Shown piece after piece: positions 32,209-41,400 of a DNA stretch of 64,000 bases. Every line of letters starts with the position of its first letter. Position 1 is the first letter of the stretch. The notes beneath the pieces were generated by a model that worked only from the letters and a program-made list of their open reading frames with translations, did not search any database and was not told the origin of the DNA. Where the stretch lies: positions 1,054,001-1,118,000 of the forward strand of contig CM074147.1 of the NCBI GenBank assembly GCA_037178625.1. The letters run 5' to 3'. This stretch comes from Skeletonema tropicum. Lineage: Eukaryota; Bacillariophyta; Thalassiosirophyceae; Thalassiosirales; Thalassiosiraceae. The translations under genes and the position numbers were made by a program.

Positions 32209-33004
32209 TCATTCCAACATTATGGGGTTTTCTGTTGCTCGTTTGTTACGCATCGCTTGAGCAACATCACGATCCTCTTGTGTGTTGCCCCGAGGGCAAT
32301 CGCAGATAATGATTTCGGATCCATCTTCGCCAACTTTCTTGCAGTGGGTGCAAAAGTAGACCCAACGAGGGTGATTCGTGCATTTTAAGATATGACACCC
32401 ACCATTATGTAAACCCATTTTGTTGCAGACTGGTCATCTGATTGCCCCTTCCTTGATGTTTTCTAACTTCACTGGGACATCTCTAATTCTGCTGCGAGTA
32501 AACCTGTTGCTGCTTTGTCCGATCTCAGTATAAGTACGGCGACGCTTTGAAGGAGCATTTGCAGCAGGAGGAAAAGCATCTTCTTCATTCTCGTCTGTCA
32601 AATCGACTTTCGGGATGTTTCTTGAGTTTTTCAGCTGCTCTTTCAAGGATTCAATCTCCAATTGCAACTGCTTCTCCCTATCTGTCACTTCCGATCTCTG
32701 TGGCGATGGACGAAGCCAATCGATATTCTCACGCATGCAACAGCAAAGGCATACGTCGCCCTCTGATCAGCGGGGCATCTCTGGAAATGGGAACATGTTC
32801 GAATCCAGCCAAATCAGTCACGTAGTCTCCTTCCTTGATGTCAAACCCCATATACATGGAATACGCATTATGAGGGTAAAGTGTATCCGATAATGGTCGT
32901 AATGCCTCCATCAGAAATTGTTGATCGGTCACTTCTGATTCAGACAAATCCACAAGCAAGTAGACTGCGTCGAACATGGGAACACTTACTCTTTTGCTGT
33001 CCAT
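32209..33004 (-). pseudogene. Zinc-binding (RBR/IBR-like) protein, broken by TGA and a frame slip
   Basis: Three stretches belong together. The first (33004-32729) reads VPMFDAVYLLVDLSES...YPHNAYSMYMGFDIKEGDYV. The frame slips near 32736 to a coiled-coil stretch (REKQLQLEIESLKEQLK) and a basic region (SKRRRTYTEIG). A TGA at 32434-32436 is followed in the same frame by PVCNKMG...GCHILKCTNHPRWVYFCTHCKK, ending at 32209. The Cys/His spacing resembles the in-between-RING zinc domain (CPxC...GC..I.C...FC..C), with the TGA exactly where its first Cys should be. Full identity unknown. Confidence 0.45.
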
Positions 33005-33196
33005 GGAAATAGGCTTCCCTCAAGAAAATTGACTTCGTCATGCCGCACGACAAATCTAATCTGTCCATCTATCTTGACTTGAACTTTTTTCCTTCTTCGT
33101 GAAGTAAAGCGGTGAAAGTGAGGATTTGAAATTTCAATGAATGAATGATAGCCTGTAGATTCACAAAAGTAAGAGAGAACAACTCTTACAGCTAGC

Positions 33197-34168
33197 TTAG
33201 TCTAACTGAAGATAAGGAAGCACATGCTTGATCACTGTATCAGCACCACATGTTATGCGTCTCTCTTTCCTTGCATTTTCGGCATCTATCTTGGCCTTTG
33301 TTCTCCCCTCTCTACTCTCTTCCTTTTCACCAAGTTTAGCCTTCCAGAGAGCAAGTTCCAGTAAAGTTACTCCCTCCTTGACATGTCTGTGGTGCTCAGC
33401 TTTGTAATGATCAAATTTGTCGAGGAACGATTCCATCCATAGTCGTATTTCATCGGTCTTTTCATTGGAAGGTGTGTTGGGGAGAGCCTGATTGATTCGA
33501 TCAATTTCTGCAATCATTTCAGTCCTCCAACTATCCATGTGCAATGAGGCAACCGTGTTGTGAATCCCACCAACAAGATCAACTGTTGTTAGTTGCTCAC
33601 AGTATTCAAAATGGTTGTATACCTCCCATAGAGGATGAAAATCGAAGAGATTTCTCTTCGGTGGGATGGCGATGCGGCGGAGGCGCTCACAGCCCCAGAA
33701 TGCTTCTTCCTCAACTGTTTCTAGCCGCTCCGACAATTCAATATCTTCCAGTCGTTTGCATTTCATAAACGCTCCTGCCTTGATTGTGATTACAGATGGG
33801 AGCTGGAGGTGCCTTAGAGAAGAGCATCTCCAGAATGCTTTACTTCCAATTGTTTCCAACTCGTCACCAAACTCCACATCCGCCAGATTTTCACATAAAT
33901 AAAATGCACGGTCGTTGATTATGCGAACAGATTTGAGATTAATCCGCCCTAAAAGTTTACAATTCCAGAAAGCACACCACCATACTTTTCTGATACCATC
34001 ATGAGTGTCTACGTGCACCAAACGTTCACAATCTCTGAACGCGTCATCCTCAATCACATCGACGGATTTATCAATGCGGACGTGTGTAACATGCTGAGGC
34101 GCTCGGCCTCCTCTGTACACAAAAATATCCCCATCGAAGTAATTGTCTTCAACGGCGTGGTCCGCCAT
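33197..34168 (-). CDS. LRR_5 protein A
   Basis: One exon, 323 residues, ATG at 34168. N-terminal signature DGDIFVYRGGRAPQHVTHVRIDKSVDV, six to seven LRR_5 units (AFRDCERL, AFWNCKLL, AFYLCENL, AFWRCSSL, AFMKCKRL, AFWGCERL), linker VGGIHNTVASLHMDSW, helix EMIAEIDRINQALPNT, tail LLELALWKAKLGE and ITCGADTVIKHVLPYLQLD. The first 108 residues are almost identical to the gene at 51156-52133 because both lie in the 2.33-kb inverted repeat; from there on the two differ clearly. It shares an upstream region of 296 bp with a divergent RNI-type LRR gene. Confidence 0.88.
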   Translation of the reverse strand: MADHAVEDNYFDGDIFVYRGGRAPQHVTHVRIDKSVDVIEDDAFRDCERLVHVDTHDGIRKVWWCAFWNCKLLGRINLKSVRIINDRAFYLCENLADVEFGDELETIGSKAFWRCSSLRHLQLPSVITIKAGAFMKCKRLEDIELSERLETVEEEAFWGCERLRRIAIPPKRNLFDFHPLWEVYNHFEYCEQLTTVDLVGGIHNTVASLHMDSWRTEMIAEIDRINQALPNTPSNEKTDEIRLWMESFLDKFDHYKAEHHRHVKEGVTLLELALWKAKLGEKEESREGRTKAKIDAENARKERRITCGADTVIKHVLPYLQLD

Positions 34169-34464
34169 GATTCGTTGGGCTCGACGATGTATTTATGTTT
34201 GCCTAGTAGTATGCTTTTATTTATGTGAATGATATAGATAGCCTGTGCTCGCTGTCATTGTTGTGAGAGGCGAGGTGATACCAAATTCCTACGTATCGCT
34301 ACGTATGGTAAATAGGATTAGAAGTTCTCAAATAGTGCAATCATAAAGCTGCCTGATTGCCATCACGCTATTATTTACTCTTGCTCTTGATAGTACTAAC
34401 TCTACTGTTGGTGTGGTTGAGCGTCTCTCAAGAATAGCACCTGCGGCGCTGAAGATAAGAAAAG
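34169..34464. promoter_or_regulatory. Divergent promoter region, copy 1
   Basis: These 296 bp separate two start codons that point away from each other (LRR_5 protein A and the RNI-type LRR gene), so they must hold both promoters. The palindrome-rich TTCCTACGTATCGCTACGTATGG lies in the middle (about 34288-34310). The same block recurs at 50860-51155. Similar TACGTAGG sequences lie upstream of other genes in the window; binding factor unknown. Confidence 0.5.
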
Positions 34465-35442
34465 ATGGATATGAAGAGACGCGATGCGCTGGCCAGAGAT
34501 ATCAATTTTGAGGATATCACATCATCGAGAATGAATGCGGAAGTGCTTCGACGACTTCGAGGCAACATCTGGGAGAAGAACACAACACTCTATATTGAGG
34601 ATGAAGAGGATGATGATGTTGAAGAATTTGATATCATCGCATCGAACGAGTTCATTATGAGGGAAGGGGAGAACTTGAGTTGGTTGGGATATTTCATTGG
34701 GAGAAATCAATCATTGGATGATCTTAGAATGAAATTGCCCGAAGAGAGAGATCAAATCGGTGCATTAGTTGAAGGTGTCAGTTACAACCGATCGTTAAGT
34801 GTTTTTTCATTCCAAGGATTTGGTACTGATATAGGCTTACAGAACCTCTGCTCTTTTTTCAGAGAGAACGACAATCTCACCATGATCAGTTTGTACCATT
34901 GCGAGATTGGACGCGAGTGTGCACGTGATTTGGCATTAGCATTGAGTCAGCGTGAAGTGAATTCTCTGACGTCGCTTGCCTTTAGCAGCAATAATCTGGG
35001 AGATGAGGGCTTCGCAGACATTGTTCAAGCGCTCTGGACAGAACCACATCTTGAAGTACTGATTTGTGAAGGCAACAACATTGGGAGGATTAGTTGCGAG
35101 GCATTGGGAGCACTTTTGAGAGAAAGAAACTCGAACTTGACAAATCTGTATGTTCCTGACAATGACATTGATGATGTAGTTATACAGGCATTGGTGCCTG
35201 GCTTATGCAGCAGCAACAATCTAGAACGGCTCTCCATTTCTGATCCGATCACAGCCGTAGGTTTGAGATCTTTATCGCCTTTCTTGCAGTCAGATGGCTG
35301 CCGTTTGGACTATCTATCCGTGAGATTGAGGTTGTGTGATGAAGAAGCATCAGCTTTGGCAGACGCACTGAAAGGCAACAAATCGATCACCACGTTAGAC
35401 TTGCCTCGTCATTACGATCATGAGAATCAGAGCGCAACATGA
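34465..35442 (+). CDS. RNI-type leucine-rich repeat protein, 5' part, copy 1
   Basis: From ATG 34465, 325 residues. After an acidic N-terminal region (residues 38-55) the sequence folds into ribonuclease-inhibitor-type LRRs from about 90 onward: LSVFSFQGFG, LTMISLYHCEIG, LTSLAFSSNNLGDEGFADIVQAL, LEVLICEGNNIG, LTNLYVPDNDIDD, LERLSISD, ITTLDLP. Such arrays are protein-interaction platforms. The frame ends at TGA 35440-35442, overlapping by four bases (ATGA) the ATG of the next open frame, which carries the usual end of this diatom LRR family. The pair is therefore one gene with a one-base frame change. Confidence 0.75.
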   Translation: MDMKRRDALARDINFEDITSSRMNAEVLRRLRGNIWEKNTTLYIEDEEDDDVEEFDIIASNEFIMREGENLSWLGYFIGRNQSLDDLRMKLPEERDQIGALVEGVSYNRSLSVFSFQGFGTDIGLQNLCSFFRENDNLTMISLYHCEIGRECARDLALALSQREVNSLTSLAFSSNNLGDEGFADIVQALWTEPHLEVLICEGNNIGRISCEALGALLRERNSNLTNLYVPDNDIDDVVIQALVPGLCSSNNLERLSISDPITAVGLRSLSPFLQSDGCRLDYLSVRLRLCDEEASALADALKGNKSITTLDLPRHYDHENQSAT

Positions 35443-36050
35443 CAGACGCGGGGCGGTCTGCTTTTTCCAAGCTTTTATGTGATACTTCCAGTGTCAACAA
35501 TACATACATGTCAAATCATACCCTGACACGCATACATGTTGGTGCTCCCAATGGCATGTTTGATTCTCGTCCATTTGTCACCGACCTTCTTGAAATGAAT
35601 GCAGCAGCCCAAAAGGATGATACGATGAGGAACAAAAAAATCTCCATGCAATCTTTGACAAGGTGTAAGATTTTCATGAGTCATCCTGACCTCGATATGG
35701 AGCCTCTTTTTGATTACAAACTAAAGTTGCTTCCTTGGGTGATAGGATGGTTCAGAAAAAGTATTCAGCTTTGCGGCGAAGGAGTGGGGGTATGGAAAGA
35801 ATGGGCTCCCTCATTGCGACGCAGAGAGCTGACGGCAATGTACAAATTCGTTCATGGCATGCCTCTGCTGATTTCAGATGGGTACTGGACGAATGTGTTG
35901 AACGAAAGTCAACCCAAAAGGCAAAGGTTGCAAAAGCAAAGGTTGGAAGCTGAGAAAAGAAAACTTCCACTGATGCTTCAGAAGGCGGAGAAGGGGTTCG
36001 AGAAGGCAGAGAAGATTGAAAGATCTGCTTTGAAACGGCTTAGGCGCTGA
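35439..36050 (+). CDS. RNI-type leucine-rich repeat protein, 3' part, copy 1
   Basis: The frame reads TDAGRSAFSKLLCDTSSVNNTYMSNHTL, the conserved last-repeat segment that in diatom LRR proteins follows directly on the array, then a helical domain (CKIFMSHPDLDMEPLFDYKLKLLPWVIGWF, YKFVHGMPLLI) and a Lys/Glu/Arg coiled-coil tail. It is unlikely to be an independent gene; it needs a shift of one base at the ATGA overlap with the upstream frame, or reinitiation there. The inverted copy has the identical arrangement. Confidence 0.7.
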   Translation: MTDAGRSAFSKLLCDTSSVNNTYMSNHTLTRIHVGAPNGMFDSRPFVTDLLEMNAAAQKDDTMRNKKISMQSLTRCKIFMSHPDLDMEPLFDYKLKLLPWVIGWFRKSIQLCGEGVGVWKEWAPSLRRRELTAMYKFVHGMPLLISDGYWTNVLNESQPKRQRLQKQRLEAEKRKLPLMLQKAEKGFEKAEKIERSALKRLRR

Positions 36051-36177
36051 AATTATACAACAATACAAAATAATACATTTACACTTACGTGAAGAATAGA
36101 TTTACATTTACATTTGGCTTGGACAATAGAAACAATTTTACTCCTCTATGTGCTCTTCAAATTACATGCAATGTTTA

Positions 36178-36723
36178 TGTTTTTCCACCTTGGGGGTGGA
36201 AAAACTCGTTGCGCGTCAGTTTGCTACTCACTGACAACTACACAAAAGATCTAAGAACAAATTAGGGACAGGACGGGACATGACAGTCCAGAATGCATAT
36301 CAAATTGGGCTGTCTAATACCATTAGAACTACTTATGGGATTAAAGTCCCAATCGTTCTGACCCTAAAAGGTCGACCGATAGGGAGGGCGGGTTAGAAAA
36401 AGGGTGGGAGGGCAGGGAAGTTTTCAATGCTACAAGCTACTATGTCGACGATTGCTCGGGGCTTTGCTACAACAAGGCTAATGCTGGAGTAGAGAAGCGA
36501 TCGAGGATGCAAAGCATGGGATCTCTTCTTCGAGATCAACAAGATCGTCGACTGGAAGAATCGGGTCATTGTTTGAGAATGACCCCAAGCACGAAGGAAT
36601 CCGATTGCCATATATAGAATCGTAGTACAGTACCCTATTTGATCGTAGTAACGAGACCACTTCGAGAAAACCAGACCAGTGAACGGGTCTTGATTTGATA
36701 ACGAGACAAGTCCAGCATAAGTG
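36178..36723. other. Intergenic, no gene seen
   Basis: A minus-strand ORF overlapping this region (36393-36815) lacks family features and partly overlaps LRR remnant sequence. At 36640-36750 the phrase (a)acgagac(c/a) recurs four times, a degenerate short repeat. A small hairpin TTTTTCCACC...GGTGGAAAAA occurs at about 36180-36205. Confidence 0.4.
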
Positions 36724-37110
36724 TCAAAACGAGACCATAGACAGGTGTCTCTTTTTCGAGAAACGTCTTGATGCGCTTTCGTTAATTGTTTGCAGATTGT
36801 CACCAACCTCCACATCCACCAGATTCACACATTCTTCAAATGCTCTAATATTGATTTCAGATACAGATTTGAGATTTATGTGCCTCAACAACTTGCAAAA
36901 GTAGAAAGCCCTACTCCCAACTGTTCTGATACCGTTGTGAGTCTCCACCTTCACCAATTGCCTGCAAAAGGAGAACGCAGCGTCTTCAATCGCGTCGATG
37001 GATTTATCGATTCGGACATGGGTGACATCTTCATGCTGAGGAGCCCGGCCTCCGTCCCTGTACACAAAAATATCCCCATCATTATCATCTTCAAAGGCGT
37101 GGTCCGCCAT
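36724..37110 (-). pseudogene. LRR_5 gene fragment (N-terminal third)
   Basis: From ATG 37110 the family N-terminus is well kept (DGDIFVYRDGGRAPQHEDVTHVRIDKSIDAIEDAAF, VETHNGIRTVGSRAF, LVDVEVGDNLQTIN). Homology stops at about residue 107, close to the same family position where the two inverted-repeat copies diverge. The remaining 20 residues are unrelated. No C-terminal part is found nearby. Confidence 0.8.
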
Positions 37111-37561
37111 GATTTTTTGTTAGGTCTGCGCTGTCTACTATCTGCGTCTCTCATCAACGAGAATAAGGTGGTTGCGGGTGATAAGAAATAAGAACCATGG
37201 TTCAGAGTTCAAAGCAGAAGTTCGAAGACTTTGTTGATGACGTCGCACCGGTAATGACGTAAGAAAAGCCACCCGAAACCGTCACTCGTCCGACATAGAA
37301 GGAAAAGGCTCTTTTCTTGTACTTACTTACATGTGCATCCAACTGAGCGTTACACTACATTACTAACAGCAGCGCTGTACTTGTACTCTGACTTTCTTAC
37401 TCGTCATGTATCGCCCAAACACAAACAATGCCTTCAAAGCGCGGTGTCACAGATGCCGCTGATACCGTCGTAGTCGTACTTCTCAACACCGAATACGTAA
37501 GAAATCTCCAGAGTATTAGTAGGACCTTAAATAGATTTCTTTCAACTTTTCAATCCACTTC
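37111..37561. other. Intergenic, no gene seen
   Basis: Upstream region of the LRR fragment and downstream region of the glycosyltransferase. GACGTCGCACCGGTAATGACGT near 37239-37260 has two TGACGT half-sites. The phrase TGAGCGTTACACTACATTAC (37345-37364) also occurs with one change at about 31533-31552, together with CAGCAGCGCT nearby, a short dispersed repeat. Confidence 0.4.
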
Positions 37562-39205
37562 TTAGTCCGTATTATTCAGGCTATTCAGCTTGTCCATAAG
37601 GCCGCGACAGCAAGATAATTCGTCCCATCCAAGAGCTTTATGCCTAGCTTTCTTTGCAATCTGATTGAGGTAAGTGCTACTGCTCCTCTGCGGACAGTCC
37701 GTTTGCTGTATCCGTGGTAATAGCAGTTCTTTCAACTTTTCAGTGGTGTCAATTGTTGTTTGTTCTTCTTCTTCTTCTTCTTCTTCTTCTTCTTCTTCCA
37801 TCCCTGATAAATTCAATGCAACACAACCTTCATTCTCACCCAACAAAGCCGCAGCACCAACTTTTCCTCCATAATTCACCACAGATGGGACACCAAAGGC
37901 GGCTGATTCCACCAATGTCATTCCATACGCATCATACAGACATGGATGAACATTGATCACCGTATGGGAGAATATTGCTGCAAGTTCCTTTGGTCCAAGA
38001 TGATGATCGATGACGATACATGGCCAATACGAATCGTCATCATCTGTGGAACAAATGCTCTTGAATGATTGTATCACCTCGTCAGCATACGAATCCACAC
38101 TTCTTGCACCACACAAGATTGGGACAAGACAATACCTACGTAAGAAATCCACCCCTCCGAGCTGTTGTAGTAAATTGACAAATATGTGTGGACTTTTCTC
38201 TGGTGATAGTCGACTTATACAAGTGATGAAGATTCGTTGTTGTTGTGGGATTGTGATGCCTTGTTGATGTCGATGGACGTAGTCCAATGCCTTTTTCACT
38301 TCGTCGGGAAAATGCATGCTAAATAATGATGATGATATACCTCCTCCCTCCAGCGGTTGTTGTTGTTGTTGGTCCATCACTCTTGCCAATTTGCAAACGT
38401 CACCACGCAATGGAGGAGGCAGAATTGTTATTACTCGTATCTTCATTTCATCGTTGTTTACTTCATCATCATCTTCCCCTTCTTGTATCATCATCAACTT
38501 GTGCAATGCACGTCTATCATGTTCCGATAAACAAATGATACCATCTGCCAAATTACATGACAATCGTTCCATTTCTTTGTAGAATTGATTTTCAGCATCG
38601 TTGTCTCCTTGATTAGTATTTCCCCACGAACTTGAGGAATACACACGAAAATTGTAATAGCAGACATTGACCTTTGGAGTAGAATGTTTTGTAGCTTTAG
38701 AAGAACAAAATGCCTGCCATGCCAGCATACCATGCCAATCCACTGCTACAACATCCGTTGGATCAAATTGCTCTATACATTCTCGTAAATTGATGTTATT
38801 ATTACCACTGTTGTCAGCATTCTGACAGGATAATGCAGTTGCAAATTCTTTCCAAGGACCATGTCGATCCAACCTCTTCCATTGATTATTGCACGATGAC
38901 GATGACCTTGGGAGTTGCACTGGCCAAATTTTCAAATTCTTGTGAGTCACTGTAATATCCAAGGAGAGATTGGGTGTGGATGGATGAGGTTTGGCACAAA
39001 TAACTCGTACTTCTATTATAGAGTCATTATTATCATCTTCTTCTAGCAGCAGGCCAGAAACGAGTGAGCGACACAGAACTCCATTGCCACTAAAGGGGGC
39101 AAAGTTGAATTCTAATGAGAGAAAGAGGATGCGACGATTATGATGATGATGGGGTTTGCTGGGTGGTGCTTCCACTGTTATGCTTGTTTGTTTTGTTAGC
39201 GTCAT
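37562..39205 (-). CDS. Family-4 glycosyltransferase
   Basis: One exon, 547 residues, ATG 39205. The N-terminal Rossmann half starts RRILFLSLEFNFAPFSGNG and includes DVVAVDWHGMLAWQAF and ADGIICLSEHDRR. The C-terminal half has ISRLSPEKSPHIFV and the donor-binding motif VHPCLYDAYGMTLVESAAFGVPSVV, a DX7E version of the EX7E motif of retaining GT4 enzymes. Acceptor and donor are unknown. A Glu run of about 12 near residue 475 is encoded by a (ttc)n tract on the plus strand and interrupts the C-terminal domain. No signal peptide; probably cytosolic or membrane-associated. Confidence 0.82.
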   Translation of the reverse strand: MTLTKQTSITVEAPPSKPHHHHNRRILFLSLEFNFAPFSGNGVLCRSLVSGLLLEEDDNNDSIIEVRVICAKPHPSTPNLSLDITVTHKNLKIWPVQLPRSSSSCNNQWKRLDRHGPWKEFATALSCQNADNSGNNNINLRECIEQFDPTDVVAVDWHGMLAWQAFCSSKATKHSTPKVNVCYYNFRVYSSSSWGNTNQGDNDAENQFYKEMERLSCNLADGIICLSEHDRRALHKLMMIQEGEDDDEVNNDEMKIRVITILPPPLRGDVCKLARVMDQQQQQPLEGGGISSSLFSMHFPDEVKKALDYVHRHQQGITIPQQQRIFITCISRLSPEKSPHIFVNLLQQLGGVDFLRRYCLVPILCGARSVDSYADEVIQSFKSICSTDDDDSYWPCIVIDHHLGPKELAAIFSHTVINVHPCLYDAYGMTLVESAAFGVPSVVNYGGKVGAAALLGENEGCVALNLSGMEEEEEEEEEEEEQTTIDTTEKLKELLLPRIQQTDCPQRSSSTYLNQIAKKARHKALGWDELSCCRGLMDKLNSLNNTD

Positions 39206-39495
39206 GGTTGTCTAGAGAGAGCAGTATTATCCAAGCTGCTTCATTCGGTAGAATAGTAGAGCTGCTGTCTTTTGATTTGGTGGTGATCGGCTGGTCCTTT
39301 TAGTACGACCTACCACGACGACAACAACATCATGATCATGATCTTCAGCTCTTGTCTCTGTCTTTCGTTCGTGAAGAAAGAAGGGAGAAGTGATGGAGGG
39401 TTTTCCTGCGGAAAACCGGCGTCGCGCCTTGGTCCTCCTGTGTGGTCTGTCACGCTAGAAAAAGAGGTACTAGAGCTGCTTATTGCAGACTACGT
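39206..39495. other. Glycosyltransferase upstream region
   Basis: About 290 bp, no gene; promoter region for the minus-strand glycosyltransferase. Contains GGTTTTCCTGCGGAAAACC, a 19-bp hairpin at about 39400-39418. Confidence 0.4.
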
Positions 39496-40776
39496 GGAAT
39501 GTTTTCTGAGAAGCTCTATGAACTGAAGCACCTTGAGAACCCGATTGAATAATCGTAAATAACACCGGCCCGACCGAGCATCACCAGACCGCAACACACC
39601 GTAACCATGGTGCCGCTGCCGAAATAGACCAACTTAATCGCCGACCTATGGGCCCATCGATGGCTGATCGTTAGTATTGACTATTAAGATGATGTTATCG
39701 TGCTTGGATGCAGAAGAAACGGCCATTGGAGTGTTCAATAAGCACTGTTCGTTGGCCGGCGAGCGCCGAACATCGCCGTTATAAATCATCGTCACCACTC
39801 TGCCTCTAAGAGGCGGATTTGGCTGCGGCGAGGGGTTCAACATCATCATAATAGTCAATACTAACGATCAGCCATCGATGGGCCCATAGGTCGGCGATTA
39901 AGTTGGTCTATTTCGGCAGCGGCACCATGGTTAAGGTGTGTTGCGGTCTGGTGATGCTCGGTCGGGCCGGTGTTATTTACGATTATTCAATCGGGTCCTC
40001 AAAGTGCTTCAGATCTTAGAGGTTATCTCGAAGTCTCAGCTCCTACATACGTTAAAGTACATAATCATAGATACCACTACACAAATTACATTTTTCAACC
40101 CCTCCCCTCAACCCAAACGATTCCATCAACCAACCATCGCTGAGCAGAGATAACCGAGACCTGTAGTGTGACATGAGTACCAGTCTAAAACCAGATAATC
40201 TATCCAGTTTTTGAGGTTCAAGCGGCCGATACTACTTAACTCGAAGAGATCAACAACAACCACACGCTACAGGGACCCTCCGCGAACTATACCCACCTAC
40301 TCGGCTTATTCCCACCCTCCAAATCACAGCCTAGCCAAAATATATATACCCACCTCCTCCGGTTTCAACTAGAGTAGTGGGCTCAAGTTGCTGCACTTGA
40401 TTGTGTTCACCTCGAGGCTAATAGAGTCAACCTTCGTATATCATCGCAACAAGATCCAATGACTGCACAATTCGATCCAGCACTGCATCAACACACAACA
40501 TCACACGCTGATTCACAGCGCGATTTTAAGTGAAAGTGGTGGTACGGTAAAGTTGAATGGTAATATAGCTTATCTACATAAAAAAGATGAACAGCTATAG
40601 GATTGTTCTACACGATATTGGTGCTTGATGAACAATGTCCATGGCTGTTCTCTCTCTCTCAACATCCCTTCTGTCTGTCCCTAACGACCAGAGCGATGCG
40701 AGAAGCCGGAAGAAAGAGAAGGAGAAAGACAGGTGTGACGAGATCCGATTTCGTGCGGGCCAAGTCTACCTGTGAT
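39496..40776 (-). repeat. 1.28-kb repeat unit, copy 2 (inverted partner at 7289-8573)
   Basis: Reverse complement of the unit near the retrotransposon, with the foldback element now at its left. The right boundary lies at CTACCTGTGAT; outside it a weak resemblance (ACCCAAG) may persist. The diverged outer palindrome arm that follows the foldback element in copy 1 beyond 8573 is absent here, so copy 2 carries only one outer arm, consistent with copy 2 being derived from copy 1 or a relative. Confidence 0.85.
39523..40012. mobile_element. Foldback/MITE-like element with 174-bp inverted arms, copy 2
   Basis: The same 490-bp palindromic element as at 8057-8546, in reverse orientation, with the same loop sequence. 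The arm-specific mismatches between left and right arm are preserved in both copies, so the element was copied as part of the larger unit rather than inserted independently. Confidence 0.75.
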
Positions 40777-40930
40777 GTTTTGAGTGTCTAATACCCAAGA
40801 ATTGAAATTAGTACCCAATATTAACCACAAACACCCAGAATACTACCCAATCCCCACTCTTGTCCGAGCTTTGGTCCGTGCATGGTCGTCAAATCTTTTT
40901 TGCGTTTCTCCTCTTGCTCTCGACTCTCGA

Positions 40931-41166
40931 TAGGCTTTCGGGTATAAGGGGGCGGCCTACCCGATTCCGGGGGATTCCCCCTCCTTTTCCCCCTCCAAGA
41001 AACCGGGGGGACGGCTAGTTAGAGGATTCTTCCGTAATTTCGGTCTAAATCTAGCCGAAATCGGTCTAAAAAGGACTTTTGCAGCTCAATTTAGACGATT
41101 TTGCCTCCTGCGAGCCACCCCGATTTCAGGGGGCGCCCCCGGTTCCCCCTTATACCCGAAAGCCTA
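40931..41166. mobile_element. hAT-like MITE with 8-bp target duplication
   Basis: A perfect 22-bp terminal inverted repeat (TAGGCTTTCGGGTATAAGGGGG) bounds 236 bp. The octamer ACTCTCGA stands immediately outside both ends (40923-40930 and 41167-41174), an 8-bp target-site duplication as made by hAT transposases; the TAG start also suits that superfamily. The interior is G/C-run rich with no ORF. It lies about 230 bp upstream of the SPT6 ATG and may influence its promoter. Confidence 0.8.
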
Positions 41167-41400
41167 ACTCTCGAGTCCCCAGTAGCCCCAAGATCGTGAC
41201 AATGGCATCGCCGTGCGTAGGCATTGCTAGATCTTTGTCCAAGTAGTATTGAGTAAACTGGATCAGCCTTGCAGTATCATCGCTGCAGTCTACTCGTTGC
41301 TAGTATAATTTGCAATCATTATTTGTCGCTACGATCAAAACATAGAGGACGGTGCAGCTATAAATTTTGAACTCTTTCAACAATACACATCTAAATAACA

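Larger units (their letters stand above)
33844..36177 (+). repeat. 2.33-kb inverted repeat, left arm (partner 49142-51480)
   Basis: The arm includes the N-terminal third of LRR_5 protein A, the shared promoter region and the whole RNI-type LRR gene with its 3' flank. The reverse complement at 49142-51480 matches with only a handful of base changes (five amino-acid changes in 325 residues of one ORF, none in 203 of the next) and a 6-bp repeat-unit difference in the 3' flank. Similarity ends abruptly inside the LRR_5 gene at one side and at a CATGCAATGTTTA sequence at the other. Confidence 0.9.

Noticed and set aside
34465..36050. Operon-like gene pair with overlapping stop and start
   Set aside because: The two frames together make one LRR protein of a known diatom type, so a broken single gene is more likely than two genes.
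36393..36815. 140-codon minus-strand ORF beside the LRR fragment
   Set aside because: No motif, poor composition and it overlaps degenerate repeat and LRR remnant sequence.
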